Under the pieces are notes generated by a model that was not told where the DNA came from, did not search any database, and saw only the letters and a program-made list of their open reading frames with translations. A program made the translations under genes and the position numbers. Shown one piece after another: positions 1-9,400 of a DNA stretch of 64,000 nt. How positions within the stretch are numbered: the first letter of the stretch is position 1; each line of letters opens with the position of its first letter. The stretch is from Marinobacter halodurans (lineage in GTDB: Bacteria > Pseudomonadota > Gammaproteobacteria > Pseudomonadales > Oleiphilaceae), in assembly GCF_004327985.1 (NCBI RefSeq), contig NZ_SJDL01000010.1, forward strand, positions 1 through 64,000. Reading direction: 5' to 3'.

Positions 1-27
1 AAAGAGCGTGCAGGGTAGACTTTGACA

Positions 28-85
28 TGGCGTATCATTCCTCTGTTGGTTGTGATCTGGCGAGATCAACCAACAGGATACGCCA
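28..85. repeat. imperfect inverted repeat
   Basis: Three paired blocks form a long hairpin: TGGCGTATC (28-36) with GATACGCCA (77-85), CTGTTGGTT (43-51) with AACCAACAG (68-76), and GATCT (54-58) with AGATC (63-67) around a GGCG loop. That makes 23 base pairs with a 6-nt and a 2-nt bulge on the left arm. It lies just 3' of the truncated minus-strand gene at 116-487. There is no T-run, so an ordinary intrinsic terminator is not obvious. A remnant of a small mobile element is another possibility. Confidence 0.7.
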
Positions 86-115
86 CCTCTTCAACTTGCC
101 TCCATACACCAGAAA

Positions 116-487
116 TCACCATAGCTCCGCCCCAACAACGACTAGGGTATTCAGGCGACTGGCAAAGTTAATTTTAATCAGTTCATTTCTGAATCGGTTC
201 CAAGGCAAATGGCTGCCGTCAGCGAGCATCAATCCATCCTCATCGCCATGACACTCTAAATGGATTATTGGAGCAATAGCTTCTTTCGGGATTCTTTCGG
301 AGATTGTTCGAAGGCAACGGATGAAAGCGTCTGCATCCTCAACCGGGAATATCTCAGCCGATAGATTCTCGACTTTAGAATCAAGATGCATTAGCTGGTC
401 TTCGAAAAGCCGCGTTCCAGTCTTGAGCTCTCCCTCAGCCAAGGATTCAATGACGATCACTTTGTTCAAAAGGCCGGCTACTTTCAT
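116..487 (-). pseudogene. truncated CHAT-like (caspase-fold) protein remnant
   Basis: A 123-residue reading frame with an ATG preceded by AGGA. The middle carries a HLECHG motif followed by a glycine-rich LADGSHLPW segment and an IN...LNTLVVVGA strand. This is the order expected in CHAT-domain peptidases, where the His lies in HGxxxG and the catalytic Cys follows the hydrophobic strand in an AC motif. Here the frame ends in GAELW and a stop exactly where the Cys would be. Dropping one base near position 124 would read on as SYGDFW, then stop again. I infer a frameshifted or decayed gene that has lost its nucleophile. A genuine short protein is possible, and the family assignment is from motif memory only. 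Confidence 0.45.
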
Positions 488-829
488 ATTCGTCCTGATT
501 GCTTAACCGCGATTAGGCCGCGCTCCGTGATATTGAATATACAAGCGCCCGGTATAACAGCATGATCACCCACCCCATAAACGCCTTATTTCCATAGCAT
601 TAACCCCACACGTGATCGCACCCTGCAATATCACCGCGTTCTTCATAACATTCACCAACCTGTCGCCCGCTAACCAATGTAGCCAAACCAACCACACCTC
701 GCCAATGAGGCAGATCAACAAATCAGGCAGGCGCAAGCCGTCGCCCCGAATCGAGCGACAGTCTCAAAGAAAGGATTTATCCGAAGGGATCTTCAGAGGT
801 AGAGATGGGCAGTTTGTCTGCCCTACCCC
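488..829. other. intergenic region, no gene supported
   Basis: A 342-bp stretch between the CHAT-like remnant and the 3' end of sbcB. It is less GC-rich than its surroundings. The only clear structure is a small stem-loop at 807-823 (GGGCAG, loop TTTGT, CTGCCC) just past the sbcB stop, which could end sbcB transcription although it lacks a T-run. A 75-codon plus-strand frame at 612-839 has no recognisable protein features and I do not call it. Confidence 0.5.
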
Positions 830-2278
830 TCAAACATAAGGAATCAACGATTCCCCATACAACGCCAGCTCTTCCAGAACATGCCGATCCTTCGCCTTCA
901 GTTCCGGCGATTGCAGCCGTTGCTGGATGTCCGCGAAGAAGCCTTCCAGCGAGCGCCAGCCGGCTTTGGGGTGCATCAGGCGTTGTTGTTTGAATGTTTC
1001 CCAGCGTTCCTGCTCTTCCGAGTCCAGGGTCTGGGGGTAGTTGCGGGCGCGGTAGCGGAAGACCATTTCCGCGAGGCGGGCGTCGTCGAATTCGGGGGTG
1101 GCTTCGCCCATCACTTCGACGGGTTGCTGGAGCAGTTGATCGAGCCGCTTGCGGTCGTTGGGGCTGAGGAAGCCGCCGGCGTAGAGCTGTTCGTCGGGGT
1201 CGGTCAGATCGCCCGGGCCGTCGTCCTGGGGTTGGTAGACTTCGGCCAGTTTCTCGCCCAGTCCCCTCGCCTGCCGCAGGATCTGCAGGTTGGCGCGCAG
1301 GGTGTCGCCGTCCAGTTGCAGTTGTTCGAGGCGTTCCGGGCTCAGGGATTTGAGCATGGTGCCGGGGGCCAGCACCGGGCATTTGTTGAGCTGGATGGCT
1401 TTCAGGGGGAAGCGCTCCTCGTCGCCCAGTTCCGCCTGGGTGCTGAACAGGCGGCGGCGGATTTCCTCGACGTCGGCGTTGATCAGCTCGGTCGGGTCCT
1501 TGCGCAGATCGTAGACGATGACGGCGTTCTTGTTGACCGGGTGCTGGGCCACCGGGGCGATCATGGCACAGCAGCCGATGGACGCGGGGTATTTGCTGGA
1601 GACGTGGAACACCGGCTTCATGGTGGCCAGGTCGAGCATGGCCCGGGCGGAGTGTTTGTCCTTGTGTTCCAGCACGTACTCGAACAGCTTGGGCTGCTTG
1701 TCCTTGATCAGCTTGGCCAGCGCGATGGTGGCGGTGACGTCGGACATGGCGTCGTGGGCCGCTTCATGGCTGATGCCGTTGGCGGCGGTGAGCTCTTCCA
1801 GGCGGAAGCTGGGAGAGCCGTCCTCTTTCTTGGGCCAGTTGATGCCCTCGGGCCGCAGCGCGTAAGTCAGGCGCACCATGTCGATGATGTCCCAGCGGGA
1901 GTTGCCGTTCTGCCATTCCCGGGCGTAGGGATCGCGCAGGTTGCGGTACAGGGTGTGGCGGGTGACCTCGTCGTCGAAGCGCAGGCTGTTGTAGCCGACC
2001 ACACAGGTGCCCGGCTGGCTGAAGGCCTCGTGGATCAGGCTGATGAATTCGGCTTCCGGGTAGCCTTCGGCCCGGGCCTGCTGGGGCGTGATGCCGGTGA
2101 TCAGGCAGGCGACCGGGTCCGGCACGTAGTCTTCGGTGGGCTGGCAGTAGATGACCAGCGGGTCTTCGATGATGTTGAGGTCCGCGTCGGTACGCACGCC
2201 GGCAAACTGGGAGGGCCTGTCGTGCACCGGGTCGGCGCCGAAGGTTTCGTAGTCGTGCCAGTAGAAGCTTTTAATCAC
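830..2278 (-). CDS. sbcB: exodeoxyribonuclease I
   Basis: A 482-residue 3'-5' single-strand DNA exonuclease of the DnaQ superfamily, acting in mismatch repair and recombination. The N-terminus starts with FYWHDYETFGADP, which contains the Exo I DxE metal-binding motif. It is followed by a QFAGVRTD segment, a VGYNSLRFDDEV segment and an EAAHDAMSDVTATIALA segment (Exo II and III equivalents). The length is close to E. coli SbcB (475). The start is GTG at 2276-2278, chosen because the family begins right at this motif. It stands alone on the minus strand. Confidence is high from motif order and length. Confidence 0.93.
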   Translation of the reverse strand: MIKSFYWHDYETFGADPVHDRPSQFAGVRTDADLNIIEDPLVIYCQPTEDYVPDPVACLITGITPQQARAEGYPEAEFISLIHEAFSQPGTCVVGYNSLRFDDEVTRHTLYRNLRDPYAREWQNGNSRWDIIDMVRLTYALRPEGINWPKKEDGSPSFRLEELTAANGISHEAAHDAMSDVTATIALAKLIKDKQPKLFEYVLEHKDKHSARAMLDLATMKPVFHVSSKYPASIGCCAMIAPVAQHPVNKNAVIVYDLRKDPTELINADVEEIRRRLFSTQAELGDEERFPLKAIQLNKCPVLAPGTMLKSLSPERLEQLQLDGDTLRANLQILRQARGLGEKLAEVYQPQDDGPGDLTDPDEQLYAGGFLSPNDRKRLDQLLQQPVEVMGEATPEFDDARLAEMVFRYRARNYPQTLDSEEQERWETFKQQRLMHPKAGWRSLEGFFADIQQRLQSPELKAKDRHVLEELALYGESLIPYV

Positions 2279-2353
2279 GTGTTTGCCAACCTCAGCCGTG
2301 TCGTTTGGCTGCCGAGTGTAGCAAAGCCGTGAAAAGGGATCAGCAGGCCGGCC

Positions 2354-3226
2354 TCAGAAGAGGCCGACACCGCGATCGATGTATTCGGTCCGCGCCCGGG
2401 AAATGCCGTTCTGCAGGGTGGTGAGGTCCATCTGCATGGAGGTGGGGATGTTCAGGTACACCCCCGCCGCCGCATCGATGGCCGTGCCGCCGGTGGTGTT
2501 GCTGGACCAGGACACCGGGGCCTTCTGGAACGAGATGAAGAAATCGTCCGTCGGGCTGACCGTGCCGTCGCCGTTGGCGCTGCCGATGTCCAGGGTTTTC
2601 AGGTTGGTCAGCGGCGCGCACTGGACGCCCGCCGCGCAGTCAGTGGCGGCGTCGTCCAGGCCGATGTAACTGGCGCGGGTGTTGGTGGCGTTGCCGCCGG
2701 CGTCAAACAGCTGGGCGTCCTGCGCGGTACCGCTGGCGTCTTCGATCTTGATGCCGAGGTTGCCGGAGAAGCTTTCGAAATCGCCGGAAAGCGTGCCCCG
2801 GGCCTGCCCGAAGCCCATGCGGAAGCCGACGATATCGCCGTTCTCTTCCGCCAGCTCGAAATACGGGTTGCTGGCCTCGAACGGGACAATCTCGTTGACG
2901 TTGTAAGTCTGACCGTTGAGCTGGACCTTGGCGGCGTCCGTCGATATGTGGCCGAGCGAGAGCTGGCTGACCAGCACGTCGGTGCCGTCGCCGGTATCAC
3001 CGAGGGCCACCGTGTCGATGTTGGTCTGGATTTCGGCGTCCAGCCCCATCGTCACACGGGTGTAGCGGTGTTCCGGCGTTCCATCGATATCCACGGCCAT
3101 CATGGCCTGACCGGTGACCTGTTCCATCTCGCTGTCGGAGATGGGCTTGAGTTCCGCCTGTACGACTGATGACAACATCAGGCCGAAGCACACCGGGGCC
3201 ACGCGTTTGAGCGCATCCCTGTTCAT
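2354..3226 (-). CDS. exported DUF6160-like protein
   Basis: A 290-residue protein that I start at the internal ATG at 3226, because this gives a clean signal peptide (basic MNRDALKR, hydrophobic core, cleavage after VVQA). A longer frame upstream reaches 3322. Directly after cleavage comes AELKPISDSEMEQVTGQA, the 'L..xSD.eM..vTGQa' signature seen in DUF6160-type and related surface proteins of Marinobacter and Acinetobacter. The rest is rich in Gly, Asn, Asp and Thr, with alternating beta-like segments and a single CAAGVQC cysteine pair near residue 200. The function is unknown; I infer a secreted or outer-surface beta protein. It is monocistronic. Confidence 0.6.
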   Translation of the reverse strand: MNRDALKRVAPVCFGLMLSSVVQAELKPISDSEMEQVTGQAMMAVDIDGTPEHRYTRVTMGLDAEIQTNIDTVALGDTGDGTDVLVSQLSLGHISTDAAKVQLNGQTYNVNEIVPFEASNPYFELAEENGDIVGFRMGFGQARGTLSGDFESFSGNLGIKIEDASGTAQDAQLFDAGGNATNTRASYIGLDDAATDCAAGVQCAPLTNLKTLDIGSANGDGTVSPTDDFFISFQKAPVSWSSNTTGGTAIDAAAGVYLNIPTSMQMDLTTLQNGISRARTEYIDRGVGLF

Positions 3227-3613
3227 GGTTAGTGTCTCTGTGTCGTTGTCTGCGGAAAGACGCGACGGCTTATTCTTGTTATCCGGGACTGCGCCCCGTT
3301 TGGCAGGGACCCGGTATCGCACCGCAGCTTTTTGGGGAGCCGATGACGGGCTCTTTATTGTTTGCTTGCGTGACGACTATAGGGGGGCACTCCGGTCATT
3401 TAAGTGAGACCTGTCACATTAGGCCAAGTCATCCCCGGCCTTCCTCCGAAACTGTGATTGACGTCTTACAACAAATTACATTCCGTTCATTAAGGTGCGC
3501 GCCCTATGGGCTTACGCTTGCCGGAACGATTCTCCAGCCTGTCGCACGGAGCGACTCTCCCCCAACGAAAACTCGTTGCTACACTTCAGGCATACACCAA
3601 TGAGCGACACGGC
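3227..3613. other. divergent intergenic region with CRP-like site
   Basis: A 387-bp region between the divergent exported protein and the response regulator gene. It contains a symmetric CRP/Vfr-like site at 3403-3418 and a more AT-rich patch at about 3455-3495. No convincing -35/-10 pair was found by eye and no small gene is supported. Confidence 0.5.
3403..3418. promoter_or_regulatory. CRP/Vfr-like operator
   Basis: AGTGA, six bases (GACCTG), TCACA. The two half sites match the CRP-family pattern TGTGA-N6-TCACA at all but one position. It sits about 177 bp upstream of the exported-protein start and 195 bp upstream of the response regulator start, so either gene could be the target. The same GAGACCTGTCACA string recurs upstream of gdhB at 11382-11394. 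Confidence 0.45.
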
Positions 3614-4627
3614 ATGAGTTACTGCGTCCTGATCTGTGATGACTCCTCCATGGCCCGCAAACAGATGGCCCGCGCCCTGCCCGACGGCTGGGCCGGCGAT
3701 GTGCGTTTTGCCGAGCATGGCGAGTCCGCCCTGGAGATCATCCGCGAGGGTGGGTGCGATGTCCTGTTCCTGGACCTGAACATGCCGGTGCTCGACGGCT
3801 ACGGCGTGCTGGAAGCGGTTACCAGCGAGGACCTGCCGGTGATGACGCTGGTGGTCTCGGGCGACATCCAGCCCGAGGCGCGCAAGCGGGTCCTCAAGCT
3901 GGGCGCCATGGACTTCATCCGCAAGCCTACCGATCCGGGGCAGATCCGGGACATCCTGGAAGCCTATGGCCTTTACCGTGCCGGGGACATCGCCCAACCG
4001 GGCCTCGAATCCCCACCCGCCTCCTGGCCCGACGAACCGCTGGATCTCAACGCCTACCTGCAGGAAATGTCCAATGTGGCCATGGGCCAGGCGGCCGACC
4101 TGCTGGCGCGGCTGCTGGACGTGTTCATCAAGCTGCCGGTACCACGGGTGGCCATGCTGGCACAGAGTGAACTGGTCATGGCACTCGGGGCCGCCAGCGA
4201 GCGCGAGAGCTATTCCGCCGTATGCCAGGGCTTCAACGGGGCCGGCCTGGCGGGCGAAGCGCTGCTGCTGTTCTCCGATGCCAGCTTCGACGATATGGCG
4301 CGGCTGCTGGGCTACGAGGACACCAACCGCAATTCGCTGGAAGTGGAAGTGTTGATGGACCTGTCCAGCATCCTGTTCGGTGCGTTCCTCAAGGGGCTGG
4401 GCGATCAGCTCGACCTGCACCTCGGGCTCAGTCATCCCACGGTGCTGGGCCAACATCGCCAGGTGAGCGAGCTGCTGGAATACCACCGGGACAGGGACCA
4501 GCAGTTGCTCAGTATTGAGATCAACTACACCATCGAGGACTACAACGTGGTGTGCGACCTGCTGATCCTGCTCACGGCGGACTCGATCCCCCACCTGCAG
4601 CAGGCCATCGACTACCTGACGGAGTGA
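3614..4627 (+). CDS. response regulator with CheC/CheX-like output domain
   Basis: A 337-residue protein started at ATG 3614, because the receiver domain begins at once (MSYCVLICDD). The frame stays open upstream to 3506 but with no domain content. The receiver spans about residues 3-120, with acidic pair D9/D10, phospho-acceptor D54 in LFLDLNMP and conserved K104 in RKP. A linker rich in Pro follows. Residues 140-337 resemble CheC/CheX/FliY-type phosphatase domains (repeated NEIGN-like 'E.L.DL..ILFGAFL' segment), which dephosphorylate CheY-like proteins. A diguanylate cyclase starts 3 bp after the stop, so I infer a two-gene signalling operon linking a phospho-signal to c-di-GMP. Confidence 0.75.
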   Translation: MSYCVLICDDSSMARKQMARALPDGWAGDVRFAEHGESALEIIREGGCDVLFLDLNMPVLDGYGVLEAVTSEDLPVMTLVVSGDIQPEARKRVLKLGAMDFIRKPTDPGQIRDILEAYGLYRAGDIAQPGLESPPASWPDEPLDLNAYLQEMSNVAMGQAADLLARLLDVFIKLPVPRVAMLAQSELVMALGAASERESYSAVCQGFNGAGLAGEALLLFSDASFDDMARLLGYEDTNRNSLEVEVLMDLSSILFGAFLKGLGDQLDLHLGLSHPTVLGQHRQVSELLEYHRDRDQQLLSIEINYTIEDYNVVCDLLILLTADSIPHLQQAIDYLTE

Positions 4628-4630
4628 CCC

Positions 4631-5605
4631 ATGACTGTCAACCAGGATGACATGCTCGAATTCCACTGGCTGATGGACATGCTGGAGACCGTCGAGGTGG
4701 GCCTGATCGTGCTCGACTCGGAATTCCGGGTGCACGTATGGAACGGCTTTATGGAGAACCACAGCGGCGTGACCGCCTCGCGCATCAAGGAGCGGGACCT
4801 GTTTGCATTCTTCCCGGATTTACCGGAGACCTGGCTGCGGCGCAAGGTGAAGTCGGTGCGGATGCTCAAGACCCGCGCCTTCACCACCTGGGAACAGCGC
4901 CCCTACCTGTTCCATTTCCGGAACACCCGGCCGATTACCGGCACCGCGCCGTACATGTACCAGAACCTGACCATCAGTCCGCTCACCAGTACCGACGGCG
5001 AGGTGCGGATGGTGTGCCTGATGGTGTATGACGTGACCGACGTGGCCGCCGGCAATATGGCCCTGGAGCAGGCGAACGAACAACTGCTGCGCCTGAGCGA
5101 GACGGATCGCCTCACCGGGCTGCTCAACCGCGGCACCTGGGAGAACCTGTTAAAGGCCGACTATGAACGCTGCCGGCGTTACGGTAGCGACTCGGTGCTG
5201 GTGATGTTCGACATCGATCACTTCAAGGCGGTGAACGATACCCACGGCCATGTGGCGGGTGACGACGTGATCCGCCGGACGTCGGAGGTGCTGCTGTCCA
5301 ACCTGCGCCATGCGGATCTGGCGGGGCGTTACGGGGGGGAGGAGTTTGCCATCGTACTGCCGGAAACCACAGTGTCTGGGGCTGTGGCGATGTGTGAGCG
5401 CATTCGCAAGGTCATTGCCGCGACCCCGGTGGATACCGGCACGGCGCAGATCAACTATACGATCAGTCTGGGCGTGGCGCCAATGAGCAAGGACATCGAA
5501 ACACCGACACAGTGGATCGAGCGAGCGGATGCCGCCCTCTACCAGGCCAAAGAGGGCGGCCGTAATCAAACCTGCGTCACGGACGTGCCGTCACGCGCTC
5601 AGTGA
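4631..5605 (+). CDS. PAS-GGDEF diguanylate cyclase
   Basis: A 324-residue cytoplasmic protein. Residues 13-135 form a PAS-type sensory domain (VGLIVLDSEFRVHVWN at its start). A short coiled coil (MALEQANEQLLRLSETD, 143-159) leads to a GGDEF domain from 156 to 318. The active-site loop is GGEEF at 235-239, and FDIDHFKAVND gives the metal-binding aspartates. An inhibitory I-site RHAD (226-229) lies five residues before GGEEF, so product feedback is expected. All catalytic residues are present, so I predict an active enzyme making c-di-GMP. It is probably co-transcribed with the upstream response regulator. Its 3' end overlaps the convergent carbonic anhydrase gene by 15 bp. Confidence 0.9.
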   Translation: MTVNQDDMLEFHWLMDMLETVEVGLIVLDSEFRVHVWNGFMENHSGVTASRIKERDLFAFFPDLPETWLRRKVKSVRMLKTRAFTTWEQRPYLFHFRNTRPITGTAPYMYQNLTISPLTSTDGEVRMVCLMVYDVTDVAAGNMALEQANEQLLRLSETDRLTGLLNRGTWENLLKADYERCRRYGSDSVLVMFDIDHFKAVNDTHGHVAGDDVIRRTSEVLLSNLRHADLAGRYGGEEFAIVLPETTVSGAVAMCERIRKVIAATPVDTGTAQINYTISLGVAPMSKDIETPTQWIERADAALYQAKEGGRNQTCVTDVPSRAQ

Positions 5606-6262
5606 ACGGACCGGCCGCTCGACCAGGCCCTTCACCGCCTTGTCGTAGATCTCTTCACGCTCTTCGCTGCTGGTGATGCACAGACCCAAATCACGCAGCA
5701 GACCGTCGGCCACGTCATACACCCAGGCGTGGACCGACAGGTCCTGACCACGGGCCCAGGCGTCCTGGACGATGGTGGTCTGGCACACGTGACGCACCTG
5801 TTCGATGGCGTTCAGTTCACACAGGCGGTCGATCTGGTCCTGTTCGCTCGGCAGCTTCTGCAGCACCGGCTTGAACTGGTCCCGCACGTCCTGGATGTGG
5901 CGCAGCCAGTTGTTGATCAACCCCAGCCCCTGGTCTTTCAGGGCCGCCTTCACGCCACCACAGCCGTAGTGGCCCACCACCATGATGTGCTTGACCTTGA
6001 GCACTTCCACCGCGAACTGGATGACCGACAGGCAGTTGAAGTCGGTATGGACCACCACGTTGGCCACGTTGCGGTGAACGAACACGTCGCCGGGCATCAG
6101 GTTCATGATCTGGTTGGCCGGCACGCGGCTGTCGGCGCAGCCGATCCAGAGGTATTCCGGGGACTGCTGGTTGGACAGACGCTCGAAGAACTGCGGATCC
6201 TCTTCCTTGATCTTCTCTGCCCATTCACGGTTGCTTTCAAAGATATGATTAAGCCGTCGCAT
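5591..6262 (-). CDS. can: beta-class carbonic anhydrase
   Basis: A 223-residue enzyme interconverting CO2 and bicarbonate. The start at ATG 6262 (MRRLNHIF) gives the E. coli Can length; a longer frame to 6415 adds an unrelated N-terminus. Zinc ligands are visible at C42, D44 (CADSR), H98 and C101 (GHYGCGG), at the same positions as in E. coli Can. D44/R46 form the usual catalytic dyad, and an internal VANVV and N-terminal amphipathic arm fit dimer formation. It lies alone between the diguanylate cyclase (convergent, overlapping) and gdhB (upstream, same strand, 180-bp gap). Confidence 0.95.
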   Translation of the reverse strand: MRRLNHIFESNREWAEKIKEEDPQFFERLSNQQSPEYLWIGCADSRVPANQIMNLMPGDVFVHRNVANVVVHTDFNCLSVIQFAVEVLKVKHIMVVGHYGCGGVKAALKDQGLGLINNWLRHIQDVRDQFKPVLQKLPSEQDQIDRLCELNAIEQVRHVCQTTIVQDAWARGQDLSVHAWVYDVADGLLRDLGLCITSSEEREEIYDKAVKGLVERPVRSLSA

Positions 6263-6422
6263 GTTTTCCTTCTCTGGTTGGGGAGCCGCTGCATGGCCCG
6301 GTCGGCGGTAGCCGGTGGCATTCAGCGGTTCCGGTAGAGCCCATCGTTGGCCGGGATGTAGCGGGAGGACGCCCACCCTGGCCACGAAACCAGCGCCGGT
6401 CGGGTGCCGGCGCACAAATTGA

Positions 6423-6437
6423 ACGGGATATGCCCGT
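6423..6437 (-). terminator. weak stem-loop after glutamate dehydrogenase
   Basis: ACGGG, five-base loop, CCCGT immediately 3' of the gdhB stop on the minus strand, within a longer symmetric TTGAAC...GTTCAA context. The following bases (TCAATTTG) form only a poor T-tract, so termination efficiency is doubtful. Confidence 0.35.
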
Positions 6438-6442
6438 CAAGT

Positions 6443-9400
6443 TCAACCCATCGGGCTGGCCTGCGCCTCCAGCGGCGTGTGGATCGACGACTGGGCCAGG
6501 TCCAGCAACTCCCGCAGCGCCACGGAGAACATGGCGTACTCCGGCTCGCGGGTGCTGCGCAGTTCCGAGAGCATGGATTGCCAGCGATCCACCATCGGCT
6601 TGTGGCGCTCGATCCAGTCCTCGATGGCGGCACTGACGTCGCCATCCTGGCCGCTGATGCGCAACACGCCGGTGGTCAGCGCACGCTGCTGCCAGTCCAG
6701 GTCCTCGCGGAAGCTTTCCCGCGCCAGGGCCTCCCAGTGGGAAGACGGCGACAGTTTGGCCACCGCACCGGCGAACCAGTTGAGGTCCAGCCGCTCGCCC
6801 AGGCTGTAATACAGGTTGGCTACCTGCTTGAGCGGCACCTGCGTGGTCTCGTGGGCCTCGATGATGCCCAGCGCCGAGTACAGGTAGGAGGTGCCGGCCA
6901 CCACGGCCGCCACATCCTCCGGAATCGACTTCTTGACCAGCGCGTTGTAGTGCTCGCGCCACTCTTCGCCGGACTGATGCCCGAGGTAGTCCGGCAACTG
7001 CGCGATGATATCGGACAACGCCTCGGCAAACCGGTCCACGTGCGACTGGATGTTGAGCTCGCTACGGCGGTTACGCAGCAACCAGCGTACGGCCCGGCGG
7101 ACCAGTCGGATCAGTTCGTTCATCAGTTCCAACTGCAGCGATGCCGGCACCTTGTTGTCCAGGGCCTCGATCTTGTTCCACCACTCGTCGATGCGGAACA
7201 CGTCCCGGGCAATGAGCCAGGCCATGGCGATGGCCGACACCGACGCGCCGGTGGACTTGGCCAGCCGGTCCACGAAGGTGATGCCCATGTGGTTGACCAT
7301 GTCGTTGGCGATCTGGGTGGCGATGATCTCACGACGCAGTTGGTGCTCGCCCAGTTCCTTGCCGAATTTCTTGATCAGCGCATCCGGGAAGACCTTGTTC
7401 ATTTCCTTCGCCAGGGACGGCTCATCCGGCAGGTCACTCTCGGTGAGCAACTGCTTGAGGTCGCCCTTCACGTAGGAAATCAGCACCGAAAGCTCCGGCC
7501 GGGTCAGCCCCTTCTTGTCGAGCTTGCGCTCGGCCAGGGTTTCCTCGTCGGGTAGGAACTCCAGCTCGCGGTTGAGTTTGCCCTCGGACTCCAGGGTGAT
7601 CATCAGCCGGCGGTATTCCTCCAGCCGGGTGGTGGTATCGGTGTTGGCGATACTGATGGCCTGGGTCTGGCGGTAGTTGTTGAGCAGCACCAGCTCGGAG
7701 ACGTCGTCGGTCATCTTCTCGAGCATGTTGTTGCGCTGCTTCTCGGTCAGGTCGCCGTTGGCCACCACACGGTTGAGCAGGATCTTCATGTTCACTTCGT
7801 GGTCGGAGCAGTCCACCCCGCCGGCGTTGTCGATGAAGTCCGTGTTGAGGCGGCCGCCGTTGAGGCCGAATTCGATGCGGCCGAGCTGGGTCATGCCCAG
7901 GTTGCCGCCCTCGCCCACGACCTTGGCCCGCAGCTCCTTGCCGTTGATGCGCAGGCCGTCGTTGGCCTTGTCACCGACGTCGCCGTGGGTCTCCTTCGAG
8001 CCTTTCACATAGGTGCCGATACCGCCGAACCAGAGCAGGTCGGCCTGGGCCTTGAGGATATGGCTGATCAGCATGTTGGGCGGTACGCGGTCCGACTTGA
8101 TGTTGAACAGCTTCTTCATCTCCGCGCTGACCGGGATCGACTTGGCGCTGCGGTTGAACACGCCCCCGCCCTTGGAGATCAGGTCGGCGTTGTAGTCGGT
8201 CCAGGCGGAACGCGGTAACTCGAACAGGCGCTGGCGCTCCTCGAAGCTCTTCCTCGGATCCGGTGACGGGTCCACGAAGATGTGCATGTGGTTGAACGCG
8301 GCGATCAGCTTGGCGTGCTCGGATCGCAGCAGACCGTTACCGAAGACGTCGCCGGCCATGTCGCCGATGCCAATCACGGTGAACTCGTCGGTTGCCGGGT
8401 TGATGCCCAGTTCACGGAAGTGACGCTCGACAGACACCCAGGCGCCCTTGGCGGTAATGCCCATCTTCTTGTGGTCGTAGCCCTGGCTGCCGCCGGAAGC
8501 GAAGGCATCGCCAAGCCAGAAGTCGTATTCCTTCGACAGGCCGTTGGCGATGTCAGAGAAGGTCGCGGTGCCCTTGTCGGCCGCAACGACCAGATAGTGG
8601 TCGTCCTCGTCGTGGCGCACCACGTTCTGCGGCGGGCGGATGGCGCCGTCGATCAGGTTGTCGGTGACATCCAGCAGGCCGCGCACGAAGGTCTTGTAGG
8701 CCTCGATCCCTTCACGCTGGAAGGCGTCGCGATCGCCGCTGTCCGGCAGTTGCTTGGCGACGAAGCCGCCCTTGGCGCCGACCGGCACGATGACCGCGTT
8801 CTTGACCTGCTGGGCCTTGACCAGACCCAGGATCTCGGTGCGGTAATCCTCGAAGCGATCCGACCAGCGCAGGCCGCCACGGGCCACCTTGCCGCCGCGC
8901 AGGTGTACACCTTCCACCCGCGGCGAGTAGACGTAGATCTCGAACATGGGCATGGGCAGCGGCATGTCCGGGATCTCGGACGGACGGAACTTGTAGCTGA
9001 TGTACGACTTGTGGTTGCCGTCGGCATCCTTCTGGAAGTAGTTGGTGCGCTGGGTGGCCTTCATCAGGTCCAGGTACAGGCGCAGCACGCGGTCTTCACT
9101 GAGGTTTTCCACGTCATCCAGGCCGGAGTTGAACTCCAGCTCCAGCTTCTGCTGGGCGGCGGCACTCTTGCCGGCGCTCTGGTTACGCTCGGGGTCGAAC
9201 CGTACGGCAAAGAAATCCAGCAGGTTCTGGGCCAGCCCAACGTGGTTGACCAGCGTATTGGAGATGAACGTCTGGCTGTTGGAAATGCGGATCTGGCGCA
9301 TGTAGCGGGCGTAGGACCGCAGCATCGCGATCTGGCGCCAGTCAAGGTAGCAGGCCAGCACCAGGCGGTTGAAGTTGTCGTTCTCCGCTTCGCCGTACCA

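Noticed and set aside
612-839. 75-codon plus-strand frame left of sbcB
   Set aside because: It runs into the sbcB 3' end and shows no domain, signal or ribosome-binding site.
881-2332. 483-codon open frame on the plus strand opposite sbcB
   Set aside because: It mirrors sbcB exactly, has no protein motifs and is dominated by Val/Gly/Gln as expected from the antisense of a GC-rich gene.
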